From assembly GCA_021502835.1 (NCBI GenBank), contig JAKFGP010000046.1, positions 1 to 19,865 on the forward strand: a DNA stretch of 19,865 bases, in the 5' to 3' direction. The notes under the pieces are model-generated. The model did not search any database. It was not told where the DNA came from and saw only the letters and a list, made by a program, of their open reading frames with translations. The position numbers and the translations under genes were made by a program. Shown piece after piece: positions 1-6,974 of this stretch (position 1 is its first letter; every line of letters begins with the position of its first letter). This stretch comes from Streptomyces thinghirensis. Lineage in GTDB: Bacteria; Actinomycetota; Actinomycetia; Streptomycetales; Streptomycetaceae.

Positions 1-75
1 TCTATCAGATCCTTTCGGGCTCTGAATTCCCCGTCAGAGGGGTTGCCTTCCCGGCTGTTGGGCCATTCCGACGTC
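1..75 (-). other. Leader region of a ribosomal RNA operon (16S gene outside window)
   Basis: Read on the minus strand, this stretch closely resembles the leader between the promoters and 16S rRNA in Streptomyces rrn operons, as I remember it. It includes GACGTCGGAATGGCCCAACA, then GGGAAGGCAACCCC, and it runs out of the window with CGAAAGGATCTGATAGA. No protein-coding reading is convincing on either strand. The 16S gene itself would lie to the left. The identification rests on recalled sequence plus the two rrn-like promoters just upstream, and no mature rRNA sequence is present here. Confidence 0.65.
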
Positions 76-79
76 TCAA

Positions 80-109
80 ACCTTAGCGGACCTTCTCGGC
101 GATTCCCAA
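80..109 (-). promoter_or_regulatory. Proximal rrn promoter
   Basis: On the minus strand there is TTGGGA (104-109), an 18-bp spacer and TAAGGT (80-85). The -10 box and its flank (CTAAGGTTT) match those of the distal promoter (GTAAGGTTC), as expected for tandem rRNA promoters. It reads leftward into the presumed rRNA leader. The TTGGGA -35 is weaker than the distal one. Confidence 0.55.
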
Positions 110-264
110 TCGAGGTCGATCGGACCGTCGAGCCCCAATCGGAATTGAATTCCGGACGCGCCGAAGCCATTCCCACTGGGAGATCGTGCTGGTGGTTTGG
201 TTGCCGCTGGTGCGGCGGGGAGGTGCTACCGCAGAACCGTTACGGCCCCGTGGCAACCCGAAGA

Positions 265-293
265 ACCTTACGGATCCCGTAGGGGCCTGTCAA
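265..293 (-). promoter_or_regulatory. Distal rrn promoter, near-consensus -35
   Basis: On the minus strand there is a perfect TTGACA (288-293), a 17-bp spacer (271-287) and TAAGGT (265-270). This is an excellent vegetative (HrdB-type) promoter by Streptomyces standards. A second TTGACAGG copy lies 13 bp upstream (299-306) but has no good -10 at the right distance. The promoter begins about 20 bp beyond the marR stop codon and points to a strongly expressed transcript, which the leader sequence suggests is rRNA. Confidence 0.7.
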
Positions 294-311
294 GGACACC
301 TGTCAAGATCT

Positions 312-858
312 TTAATCGAGGTCGCTGAGCCGGCCGCCCGCGTCCGGCTGGGCGTGCTACCACCCTGCGCAGGAGGCGGGTGAGGACCGTACAGTGCGGT
401 CCGGTCGTCGCGGAGAGGTCCTGGAGCAGGTCCTCCTCGAAGACGGAGGCGAGGCGCATCTCGCCTCCAGCCACTTCTCGCGCCCTCCGCCGTCAGCTCG
501 ACGATGACGCGGACCCGGTTGGACTCGTCGCGGTCCCGGGTGACGAGCCCCTCCCCCACCATGCGGTCGATGCGGTGGGTCATCGCGGCCGGGGGTGAGA
601 CCGAGACGCTGGCGAGGTCTCCCGGGCCCAGGCGGTAGGGGCACCGGAGAGGACGAGCGCCTTCAACACCTCCCAGTCGGTGTTGCTTGATGCCCAGCTC
701 GGCGGTCTGCCGGCCGTACGCGACGTTCATGCGGCGGTTGAGGCGGGAGAGCGCCGAGACGATCTTCTCGACCTGCGGGTCGAGGTCCCAGAACTCGCGC
801 TGGTAGGCGGCGATCTGCTCTTCAGTGTCGGCTCGCCGGCGCCGGAGGTGTCGCCCAT
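312..858 (-). CDS. MarR-family transcriptional regulator
   Basis: This is a winged-helix MarR regulator of about 180 residues, probably repressing the divergent efflux pump. Pieces in different frames join into one protein: start MGDTSGAGEP, an N-terminal dimerisation helix with AAYQREFWDLDPQVEKIV and SRLNRRMNVAYGRQTAELGI, a recognition-helix and wing segment with PPAAMTHRIDRMVGEGLV followed by DESNRVRVIVELT, a C-terminal helix containing LASVFEEDLLQDL, and an end reading QPDAGGRLSDLD then TAA (312-314). The ATG at 858 is chosen because the conserved N-terminus follows it after one missing base near 835. At least four single-base shifts interrupt the gene (near 835, 680, 610 and 480). All the domain motifs survive, so sequencing error is likelier than decay. 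MarR proteins bind small phenolic or drug ligands; the ligand here is unknown. Confidence 0.85.
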
Positions 859-911
859 GGCCGCAGTATGGCACGCGGCTCCTTTGCCTTGGAAGTCCTT
901 CACTGTGTACT

Positions 912-937
912 CTTTAGCTTCGAACTTTAGCTTCTAA
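912..937 (+). promoter_or_regulatory. Probable MarR operator: direct and inverted repeats
   Basis: The intergenic region between the divergent marR (start 858) and MFS gene (start 985) holds an AT-rich island unlike its GC-rich surroundings. CTTTAGCTTC occurs twice exactly (912-921 and 925-934), 13 bp apart. The second copy also forms TTAG-CTT-CTAA (927-937), an inverted repeat of the kind MarR dimers bind, and TTCGAA joins the copies. The position suggests control of both genes. Binding by this regulator is inferred from position and symmetry only. Confidence 0.55.
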
Positions 938-984
938 GTCTTCACTCCTAACGGATGGAGCATCGACCCAGAGAGGGGGTGAAC

Positions 985-2282
985 GTGACCAGGGCAATGG
1001 GCGCAGCGATGCGCCGGATTCATGTGGGCAACGCACTCAGCGCGTTCGGGCTCGCTTCACCGTCCCCCTACCTGTACGTCTATGTGGCGCAGGTACGGGG
1101 ACTCGGTTCCTGTGACGGCGGGTCTCGTGCTCGCCGTCTTCGCCGTGGCCGCGTTGATCGTGCTGCCGTTCGCCGGGCGGGCCATCGTCCGGCGGGGCCC
1201 GCTGCCGGTCCTGCTCGCCCGCCCCTGGTCACCGCCGCGCTCGGTGCGCCTGAGCCTGGGGCTGTCGGCCTCGGCGGCCACCGTGCTGTCGTCCGCCGCC
1301 GCGCTGGGCGCGGGGCAGGCCGTGATGCAGCCGGCGCTCGCCACGATGATCGTCGACTGTTCGCCGTCCGAGACGCGGTCACGGGCGTTCGCGACGCAAT
1401 TCTTCCTGCAGAACCTGGGGCTCGGCGTCGGCGGGCTCATCGGTGGGCATCTCGTCGACACGTCGAGCGCCGCGTCCCTTCACGCTGCTGTTCGCGATCG
1501 AGGCGGCGATGTTCCTGGTGCTGGTCGCGGTCATGGCGACGGTGCGCACACCGCGCGCGCCGCGCATGGAGGAGGCGCCGGGGCAGTCCGCCGGGGGGCA
1601 GTTGGAAGCAGTTGCTCGGCAACCGGGCCATGGTGCAGCTGTGCGTGCTGGGCTTCGTGCTGTTCTTCGCCTGTTACGGGCAGTTCGAGTCGGGGCTGAG
1701 CGCGTACGGCGTCGAGGCGGCGGGGATCTCCACCTCCACGCTGGGCACCGCGCTGGCGGCTAACACCCTGGTGATCGTCGTCGCGCAGTTCGCGGTGCTG
1801 AGGTTCGTGGAGCGAGCGGAAACGGTCCCGCGTGATCGCCGCCGTGGGTCTGATCTGGGCCGTGGCGTGGGCCGTGGCCGGCTACGCCGGCCTCGGGCAC
1901 GGCAGCCAGGCGATGGCGACGGCCGCCTTCATCTCGACGTACGCGCTGTTCGGTCTGGGTGAGGCGCTGCTGTCGCCGACGGTCGCGCCACTGGTGGCGG
2001 ATCTGGCGCCGAGCCGGGCTTGCCGGTCAGTACAACTCCGCCTTCGCCCTGGTGAAGCAGCTCGCGCTGGCGATCGGGCCGGCGGTGGGCGGGCCGCTCG
2101 GGGCCTCGCTGCACGCGCCGTACATCGTGGCGTTCCTGTTGTCCTCGCTGGGCATCACGGTGCTGGCGGTGCGGCTGGGGCGGCAGCTCACGGACGTGCA
2201 GAACCAGCCGTCGCTCGCCAGGAGCCGGGTGGTCACGCAGAGCGGGGCGCCGGCCGAGTCGGTGGCGGCCGCGGAGGCGTGA
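985..2282 (+). CDS. MFS transporter, probable drug efflux pump
   Basis: This is a major facilitator superfamily permease of about 430 residues with 12 predicted membrane helices, probably a proton-driven exporter. Joined across frames it shows helix 1 HVGNALSAFGLG and PYLYVYVAQVRGLG, helices VTAGLVLAVFAVAALIVLPF and ALGAGQAVMQPALATMIVD, then SRAFATQFFLQNLGLGVGGL, helix 7 LCVLGFVLFFACYGQFESGL, and a C-terminal half containing YALFGLGEALLSPTVAPLVA and QYNSAFALVKQLALAIGP. The stop is TGA at 2280-2282. I chose GTG 985 because GAGAGGGGG lies five bases upstream; GTG 979 and ATG 997 in the same frame are alternatives. Single-base shifts occur near 1085, 1230, 1480, 1605, 1830 and 2020. Divergence from marR suggests a repressor-pump pair. 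The substrate cannot be told. Confidence 0.9.
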
Positions 2283-2290
2283 GCGAGCGG

Positions 2291-2330
2291 GGCAGTGACG
2301 GGTGCACCCCGGTACTGCCCCGTCACTGCC
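2291..2330. terminator. Bidirectional hairpin terminator between convergent genes
   Basis: GGCAGTGACGGG (2291-2302) pairs perfectly over 12 bp with CCCGTCACTGCC (2319-2330) around a 16-base loop that can pair a little further. It sits between the MFS stop (2282) and the convergent phosphatase stop (2345). There is no U-tract, which is usual for Streptomyces hairpin terminators. Confidence 0.85.
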
Positions 2331-2344
2331 ATCCCGGTCCCGCT

Positions 2345-3996
2345 TCACGGCTTCGGCAGGACGAACTCGCACCAGATCGCCTTGCCGCCCCCGGGTGTGC
2401 GCCTGGAGCCCCAGTTGGAGGCGATCGTCGCGACGATGGCGATGCCCCGGCCGGACTCGTCCCCGGGTTCCGCGCGGCGGCGTCTGGGCAGGGTGGTCGT
2501 CGCCGTCGGTGACCTCGATGATCAGGCGGCGGTCGGTACGGCGCAGCCGCAGCCGCATGGGGGGCGTGCCGTGCTGGAGGGAGTTGGCGACCAGTTCGCT
2601 GGTGGCCAGGACGCCCAGGTCGTGCAGTTCGGTGGGGGAAGCGCCAGCTGGCCAGGACGCCGGAGGCAAGGCCCGCGCGCGTGGGGCCGCTTCCACGCCG
2701 CCGAGCAGTTCCAGGGCGGCGTTGCGGAAGCGCTCGGCATCGGCGCCCTTCCGGGCGGGGTGCTGGAGGACCAGGACGGCGACGTCGTCGTCGTGGTCCG
2801 GGGTGACGCCCGCCGAACGGACCAGGCGGTCGCAGACCACCTGGGGCGTGCCGGTCGCGCCGGACAGAGCGCGCTCCAGGGCGGCGATGCCCTCGTCGAG
2901 GTCTTCGTTGCGGCGTTCCACCAGGCCGTCGGTGTAGAGGACGGCCGTGGAGCCGGGGGGTCAGGGCGATCGAGCCGGAGGAGTGCATCCAGCCGCCGGT
3001 GCCGAGCGGGGGCCGGTGGGTTCGTCGGCGCGCTGGACGGTGCCGTTCTCGTCGCGGACCAGGATGGGCAGGTGCCCGGCGGACGCGTAGACCAGCCGGC
3101 CCTCGTTCGGGTCGTGGATGGCGTAGACGCAGGTGGCGATCTGGTTGGCGTCGATCTCGGTGGCGAGGCCGTCGAGGAGCTGGAGCACCTCGTCGGGGAG
3201 CAGGTCGAGGCGGGCGTAGGCCCGGACCGCCGTACGGAGCTGGCCCATGACCGCCGCCGCGCGGACGCCGCGTCCCATGACGTCGCCGATGACCAGGGCG
3301 GTGCGGCCGCCGCCGAGGGTGATCACGTCGTACCAGTCGCCGCCGACCGCGGCCTCGGTGCCGCCGGGGTGGTAGGTGGCGGCGACGCGCAGGTCGTCGG
3401 GTTCCTCCAGTTCCTGCGGGAGCAGGGAGCGCTGGAGGGTGACGGCGGTCTCGCGCTGGCGGCTTTCGCTCGCGCGCAGTCGGGCGGCGGCCTCGGCGTG
3501 GTCGGTGACGTCGGTCGCGAAGACGAGTACGCCGCGGTCGCCGCCGCTGTCGCCCTCGGTGACCGGGGTGCAGGTGAAGGTGTAGGAGCGGCCGTCGGGG
3601 GCCTTGCGGGACTTCAGGGTGCGCGGCCTGCCGCTGCGCTGGACCTGGTCCAGGAGCGGGAAGAGGCCCAGCTCGTCCAGCTCGGGGAGGGTCTCGCGGG
3701 CCCGTTCGCCCGGATGGCGGGTGCCGAAGGCCGTGACGTAGGCGTCGTTGACGTAGGCGAGGCGGTGGTCGGGGCCGTGGACGAGGGCGACGAGGGCCGG
3801 GACGCGGTCGAGGACGTCGCGCACGGGGAGGTCGTCGACGGCGGGGACGGGCGGGGCCTCGTCGGTCAGCTGTTCGGCGCGGGCGGAGGTACGGAGCCGT
3901 CGCTCCGCCGGCCCGGGGAGACCGTCGTGTCGGTCCCCGCGCTGCGGCGCGGCGCTGCGTTCCGGGGGGTCGGGCGCTCCAGCGCGTGAAGTTCAC
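2345..3996 (-). CDS. PAS - SpoIIE phosphatase - HATPase signalling protein
   Basis: This is a PP2C-type serine/threonine phosphatase of about 550 residues combined with a kinase-like ATPase domain, a form abundant in Streptomyces as partner-switch regulators of anti-sigma and anti-anti-sigma factors. From the N-terminus, joined across frames: a basic low-complexity start (VNFTRWSARPPG); a PAS sensor (PALVALVHGPDHRLAYVNDA to GVLVFATDVTDHAEA); a SpoIIE core with LQRSLLPQELEE, the metal-binding GGDWYDV and GDVMGRG, then YASAGHLPILV and a late DHDDDVAVLVL; and a C-terminal HATPase_c_2 domain with LGVLATSELVANSLQHG and LIIEVTDGDD, ending AIWCEFVLPKP and TGA. GTG 3996 is chosen for an AAGGA just upstream. 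It is soluble and so probably cytoplasmic. It lies downstream of the NADH dehydrogenase gene with a 148-bp gap. Shifts occur near 2470, 2640, 2960, 3000 and 3880. The partner protein is unknown. Confidence 0.92.
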
Positions 3997-4144
3997 GAAT
4001 CCTTGCCTCGTGTAGTTGTCGGCGGCCGGGGACCGGGACGGGCCGGGAGCGGCCGGGGCCCGGGGGCCGCGCGGGGAGCGAGCGGTGGCGCGCCGCGGTG
4101 GTGGACCAGTCTGGCAGGGTAGGTGCCGACCGGGCCGACATCCG

Positions 4145-5557
4145 TCAGACGCCGGACCGGCCGGGGAGTTCCTGACTCCGGTCAGGACGACCCTTCGGGT
4201 TGCGCGGAGGTTCCTGAGAAGGCTTTCCACCGGCCGCGAGTTCGAACTCCGCTCGCGGATGTTCGAGTGAACCCAGGAGACGATCTCCTCTTGAAGAGTC
4301 CGGCGAGGGCCCATTCGGCCAGCACGCGCGCCTTGCGGTTGACGGTGGGGACCCGGCTCAGGTGGTAGGCGCGGTGCATGAACCACGCGGGGTAGCTCCT
4401 TCAGCTTGCGGCCGTAGACGTGCGCGACGCCCTTGTGGAAGCCGAGGGAGGCGACGGAGCCGGCGTACTTGTGCGCGTACGTGTCGAGCGGCTCGCCGCG
4501 CAGGGCGTGCGCGATGTTGTCGCCGAGGACTCTGGCCTGGCGGACGGCGTGCTGGGCGTTGGGTGCGCATTCCCGGCCGGGTTCCGGGGCGGTGACGTCG
4601 GGGACGGCGGCGGCGTCGCCCGCTGCCCACGCGTGTGCGGCGCCGTCGACGGACAGGTGGGGGTGCAGGCGAGCCGGCCGCGGTCGTTGAGGGGAGGTCG
4701 GTGGCGGCGAGGATCGGGTGGGGTTTGACGCCGGCCGTCCAGACGACCGTACGGGTGGGGAAGCGGGCGCCGTCGCTGAGGACGGCGACGCGGTCCGCGC
4801 AGGACTCCAGGCGGGTGTCCAGGCGTACGTCGATATTTGCGGCGGCGCAGTTCGGTGACGGTGTAGCGGCCCAGGTCCTCGCCGACCTCGGGCGGGATGC
4901 GGCCCGACGCCTCGACGAGGATCCACTTCATGTCGTCCGGCGTGACGTTGTGGTAGTACCGCGCGGCGTAACGGGCCATGTCCTCCAGCTCGCCGAGGGC
5001 CTCCACGCCCGCGTAGCCGCCGCCGACGAAGACGAAGGTGAGGGCGGCGTCGCGGATGGCGGGGTCGCGGGTGGAGGAGGCGATGTCCATCTGTTCCAGG
5101 ACGTGGTTGCGCAGGCCGATGGCCTCCTCGACGGTCTTGAAGCCGACGCCGTGGTCGGCGAGGCCGGGGACGGGGAGGGTGCGGGGAGACCGAGCCGGGC
5201 GCGAGGACGAGTTCGTCGTACGTCAGCCGGCGGGCGCCCGTCTTCTCCTCGCCGGTGGCGGGGGTGGTGATGGTGGCGGTGCGCGTCGTGTGGTCGATGG
5301 ACCGCGCCTCGCCGATCACGACGTGGCACTGGTCGAGGACGCGGCGCAGCGGCACGACGACGTGCCGGGGGAGATCAGAGCCGGCCGCCGCCGGGAGGAA
5401 CGGCTGGTACGTCATGTAGGGGTCCGGGTGACGACCGTGATCTCGGCCTCGCCCCCGCCTCAGTTCGCCTCTCAGGTTCCGCTGCAGACGCAGGGCCGTG
5501 TACATCCCGGACGTAGCCGCCGCCGACAACGAGAATGCGCGCACGTTCCTTCACCAT
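4145..5557 (-). CDS. Type II NADH dehydrogenase-like FAD oxidoreductase
   Basis: This flavoprotein of about 470 residues resembles non-proton-pumping NADH:quinone oxidoreductases (NDH-2). It opens with MVKERARILVVGGGYVG, the FAD-binding GxGxxG. It continues with PYMTYQPFLPEA-type sequence, CHVVIGEARSID and LTYDELVLAPGS, then a second dinucleotide fold (LTFVFVGGGYAGVEALGELE) for NAD(P)H, VVWTAGVKPHPILA-like sequence, and the FAD-contact segment AHAWAAGDAAAVPD. The end matches the family: ALAGLFKREIVS, then HPRAEFELAAGGKPS in a shifted frame, with TGA at 4145-4147. ATG 5557 is set by the start of the FAD fold; the ribosome binding site is weak. The protein probably sits on the inner membrane face. 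It diverges from atrA and precedes the SpoIIE phosphatase on the same strand. Shifts occur near 4280, 4385, 4680, 4845, 5185, 5370 and 5510. Confidence 0.9.
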
Positions 5558-5933
5558 CCCATGACGCACCCGTCGCTTGCGTTTTGTCCACAGGCTCGTC
5601 GATTTGTGTGATCGGAGATCAGGGACGGCGCGGGGTGGGCCTGATCGCCGTGGTGCGGGGTGGTCGTGCAGGTCAGTGGGGGTGTGTGCGGGGGAGGAAG
5701 GCGGCACATTCGGGACGTATACGATCCGTACTCCGATCGGTGGGTGCTCCGTGCGGAACGTGCCCCTTCTGAATTGACTCCCGCTCAACTATGTTCTTTC
5801 CCACGGTGTGTGGGGGATGTGCTCATCACCGGGTCCGCGTCGGGCGGGCCGCCGAACCGGGCCTGTTCCGCGCACTCCGGCTTTCGATGGCGGGGAGAGT
5901 CTCCGGGGGAGACGTCATTACCGGGGAGTTGTC
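5558..5933. other. Divergent intergenic region between the NDH-2-like gene and atrA
   Basis: I see no convincing gene in these 376 bases. The region must contain both promoters. A TTGACT (5774-5779) and a TATGTT (5790-5795) are present but only 10 bp apart, so they do not form one standard promoter. GAAC and GTTC (5854-5857, 5864-5867) form a loose inverted repeat that could be a TetR-type operator. GGGGAG (5923-5928) is the atrA ribosome binding site. Several GTG-rich stretches (5650-5700) have no clear meaning. Confidence 0.5.
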
Positions 5934-6725
5934 ATGCATGTTCAGGACTCTCATTGGTCGTCCGCGTCCACTGTCGCGCCCGGTGGCGCGATGAGTGCGG
6001 CGACGGGCGGCGCACGGGGAATCACGGACCGCGCCTCTGCGCGTGGACGCCCAGCGCAATCTGGAGCACGTGCTGCGCGCGGCGCGCGGGGTGTTCGGCG
6101 AGCTTGGGTACGGAGCGCCGATGGAGGACGTGGCACGGCGCGCGCGGGTCGGTGTCGGCACGGTGTACCGGCGCTTCCCGAGCAAGGACGTCCTGGTGCG
6201 GCGGATAGCCGAGGAGGAGACGGCCCGGCTGACCGACCAGGCCCGGGCTGCGCTCGGGCAGGAGGACGGCCGTGGTCGGCGCTGTCGCGCTTTCCTCCGG
6301 ACGTCGGTGGCCTCGGGCGCCGGGCGGCTACTGCCGCCCGGGGGTGCTGCGGGTCGAGGTGTCCGACGACGGTGACGGCGGCGCCGATGGTGACGGCGGT
6401 GCCGTGGCCGGAGAGCCGCGGGTGCCGCAACAGCGGATACAGCCGGGCTCGGGCGAGCTGCGGCTGGTGTCGGAGGGGTCCGCGCCCGTCGGTGCGTCGG
6501 GCACCGGTGCGCACGACGACGGTGCGGCGGCGCTGCTGGAGGTCGTGGGCCGGCTCGTGGAGCGGGCGCGGTCGGCGGGTGAGCTGCGGCCGGACGTGTC
6601 GGTGTCGGACGTACTGCTGGTGATAGCCACGGCGGCACCCTCACTGCCGGACGCGGCACAGCAGGCGGCGGCCTCGTCCGCTGCTGGACATCCTGCTGGA
6701 TGGGCTGCGGTCGCGACCGGCGTGA
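5934..6725 (+). CDS. atrA: TetR-family regulator AtrA
   Basis: This TetR-type regulator of about 263 residues matches AtrA as I remember it. In S. coelicolor AtrA activates actII-ORF4 of the actinorhodin cluster, and its S. griseus counterpart acts on strR of the streptomycin cluster. It starts MHVQDSHWSSAS and, after one frame shift near 6045, enters the DNA-binding domain: VDAQRNLEHVLRAARGVFGE, then YGAPMEDVARRARVGVGTVY and RRFPSKDVLVRRIAEEETAR, the helix-turn-helix. The ligand-binding half begins SRFLRTSVASGAGRLLPP, passes through a Gly/Asp-rich stretch (6360-6420), and ends ARSAGELRPDVSVSDVLLVI and LLDILLDGLRSRPA, TGA. ATG 5934 has GGGGAG five bases upstream. Further shifts lie near 6275, 6340 and 6685. 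The identification rests on recalled sequence and on neighbours (NADH dehydrogenase, SpoIIE phosphatase, MFS pump and MarR on one side; sporulation-associated protein on the other). Confidence 0.85.
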
Positions 6726-6974
6726 GGCGACGCCGCCGTGCGCAGGTGAGGAGGGGGCGGGCGAGCCGTGTCGGGGATTCCGCGCGTCTCGCTCAACGCC
6801 TGCCTGAACGGGGTGCCTTTTCCTTCCCCCGAACGGCTGAGCGTTATTACCGCGTCGCGGCAAGTCCCCACGGACGAGTGATGGTCCGCACTGCGGGGTC
6901 CTGACCAAAAGCCAATATGGCACGCTGACCCGGTGTTCGGGACAGGCTGGGCCGGTGGCGGGGAGCTTTCCGCG

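Noticed and set aside
252..271. A match to the 16S rRNA phrase ending GAAGAACCTTAC
   Set aside because: The flanking bases do not match 16S rRNA, and the strand is opposite to the inferred rRNA transcript. The segment is better explained as the reverse complement of the TAAGGT -10 region.
2295..3989. A 564-codon open frame on the plus strand rich in Gly, Val and Asp
   Set aside because: It is the antisense shadow of the PAS-SpoIIE-HATPase gene, whose minus-strand translation shows clear domain motifs.
2323..5544. A 1073-codon open frame on the minus strand spanning the phosphatase and NADH dehydrogenase genes
   Set aside because: It reads the two genes largely in wrong frames, is mostly Arg/Pro-rich, and contains true protein only in pieces. 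It stays open because stop codons are rare at this GC content and because indels join frames.
5774..5795. TTGACT with TATGTT as an atrA promoter
   Set aside because: The spacer is only 10 bp, too short for a vegetative promoter. The elements may belong to different promoters or be chance.
5854..5867. GAAC-N7-GTTC as an AtrA autoregulatory operator
   Set aside because: The AtrA sites I remember have GGAAC and GTTCC about 5 bp apart. The spacing and outer bases differ, so I mention it only within the intergenic entry.
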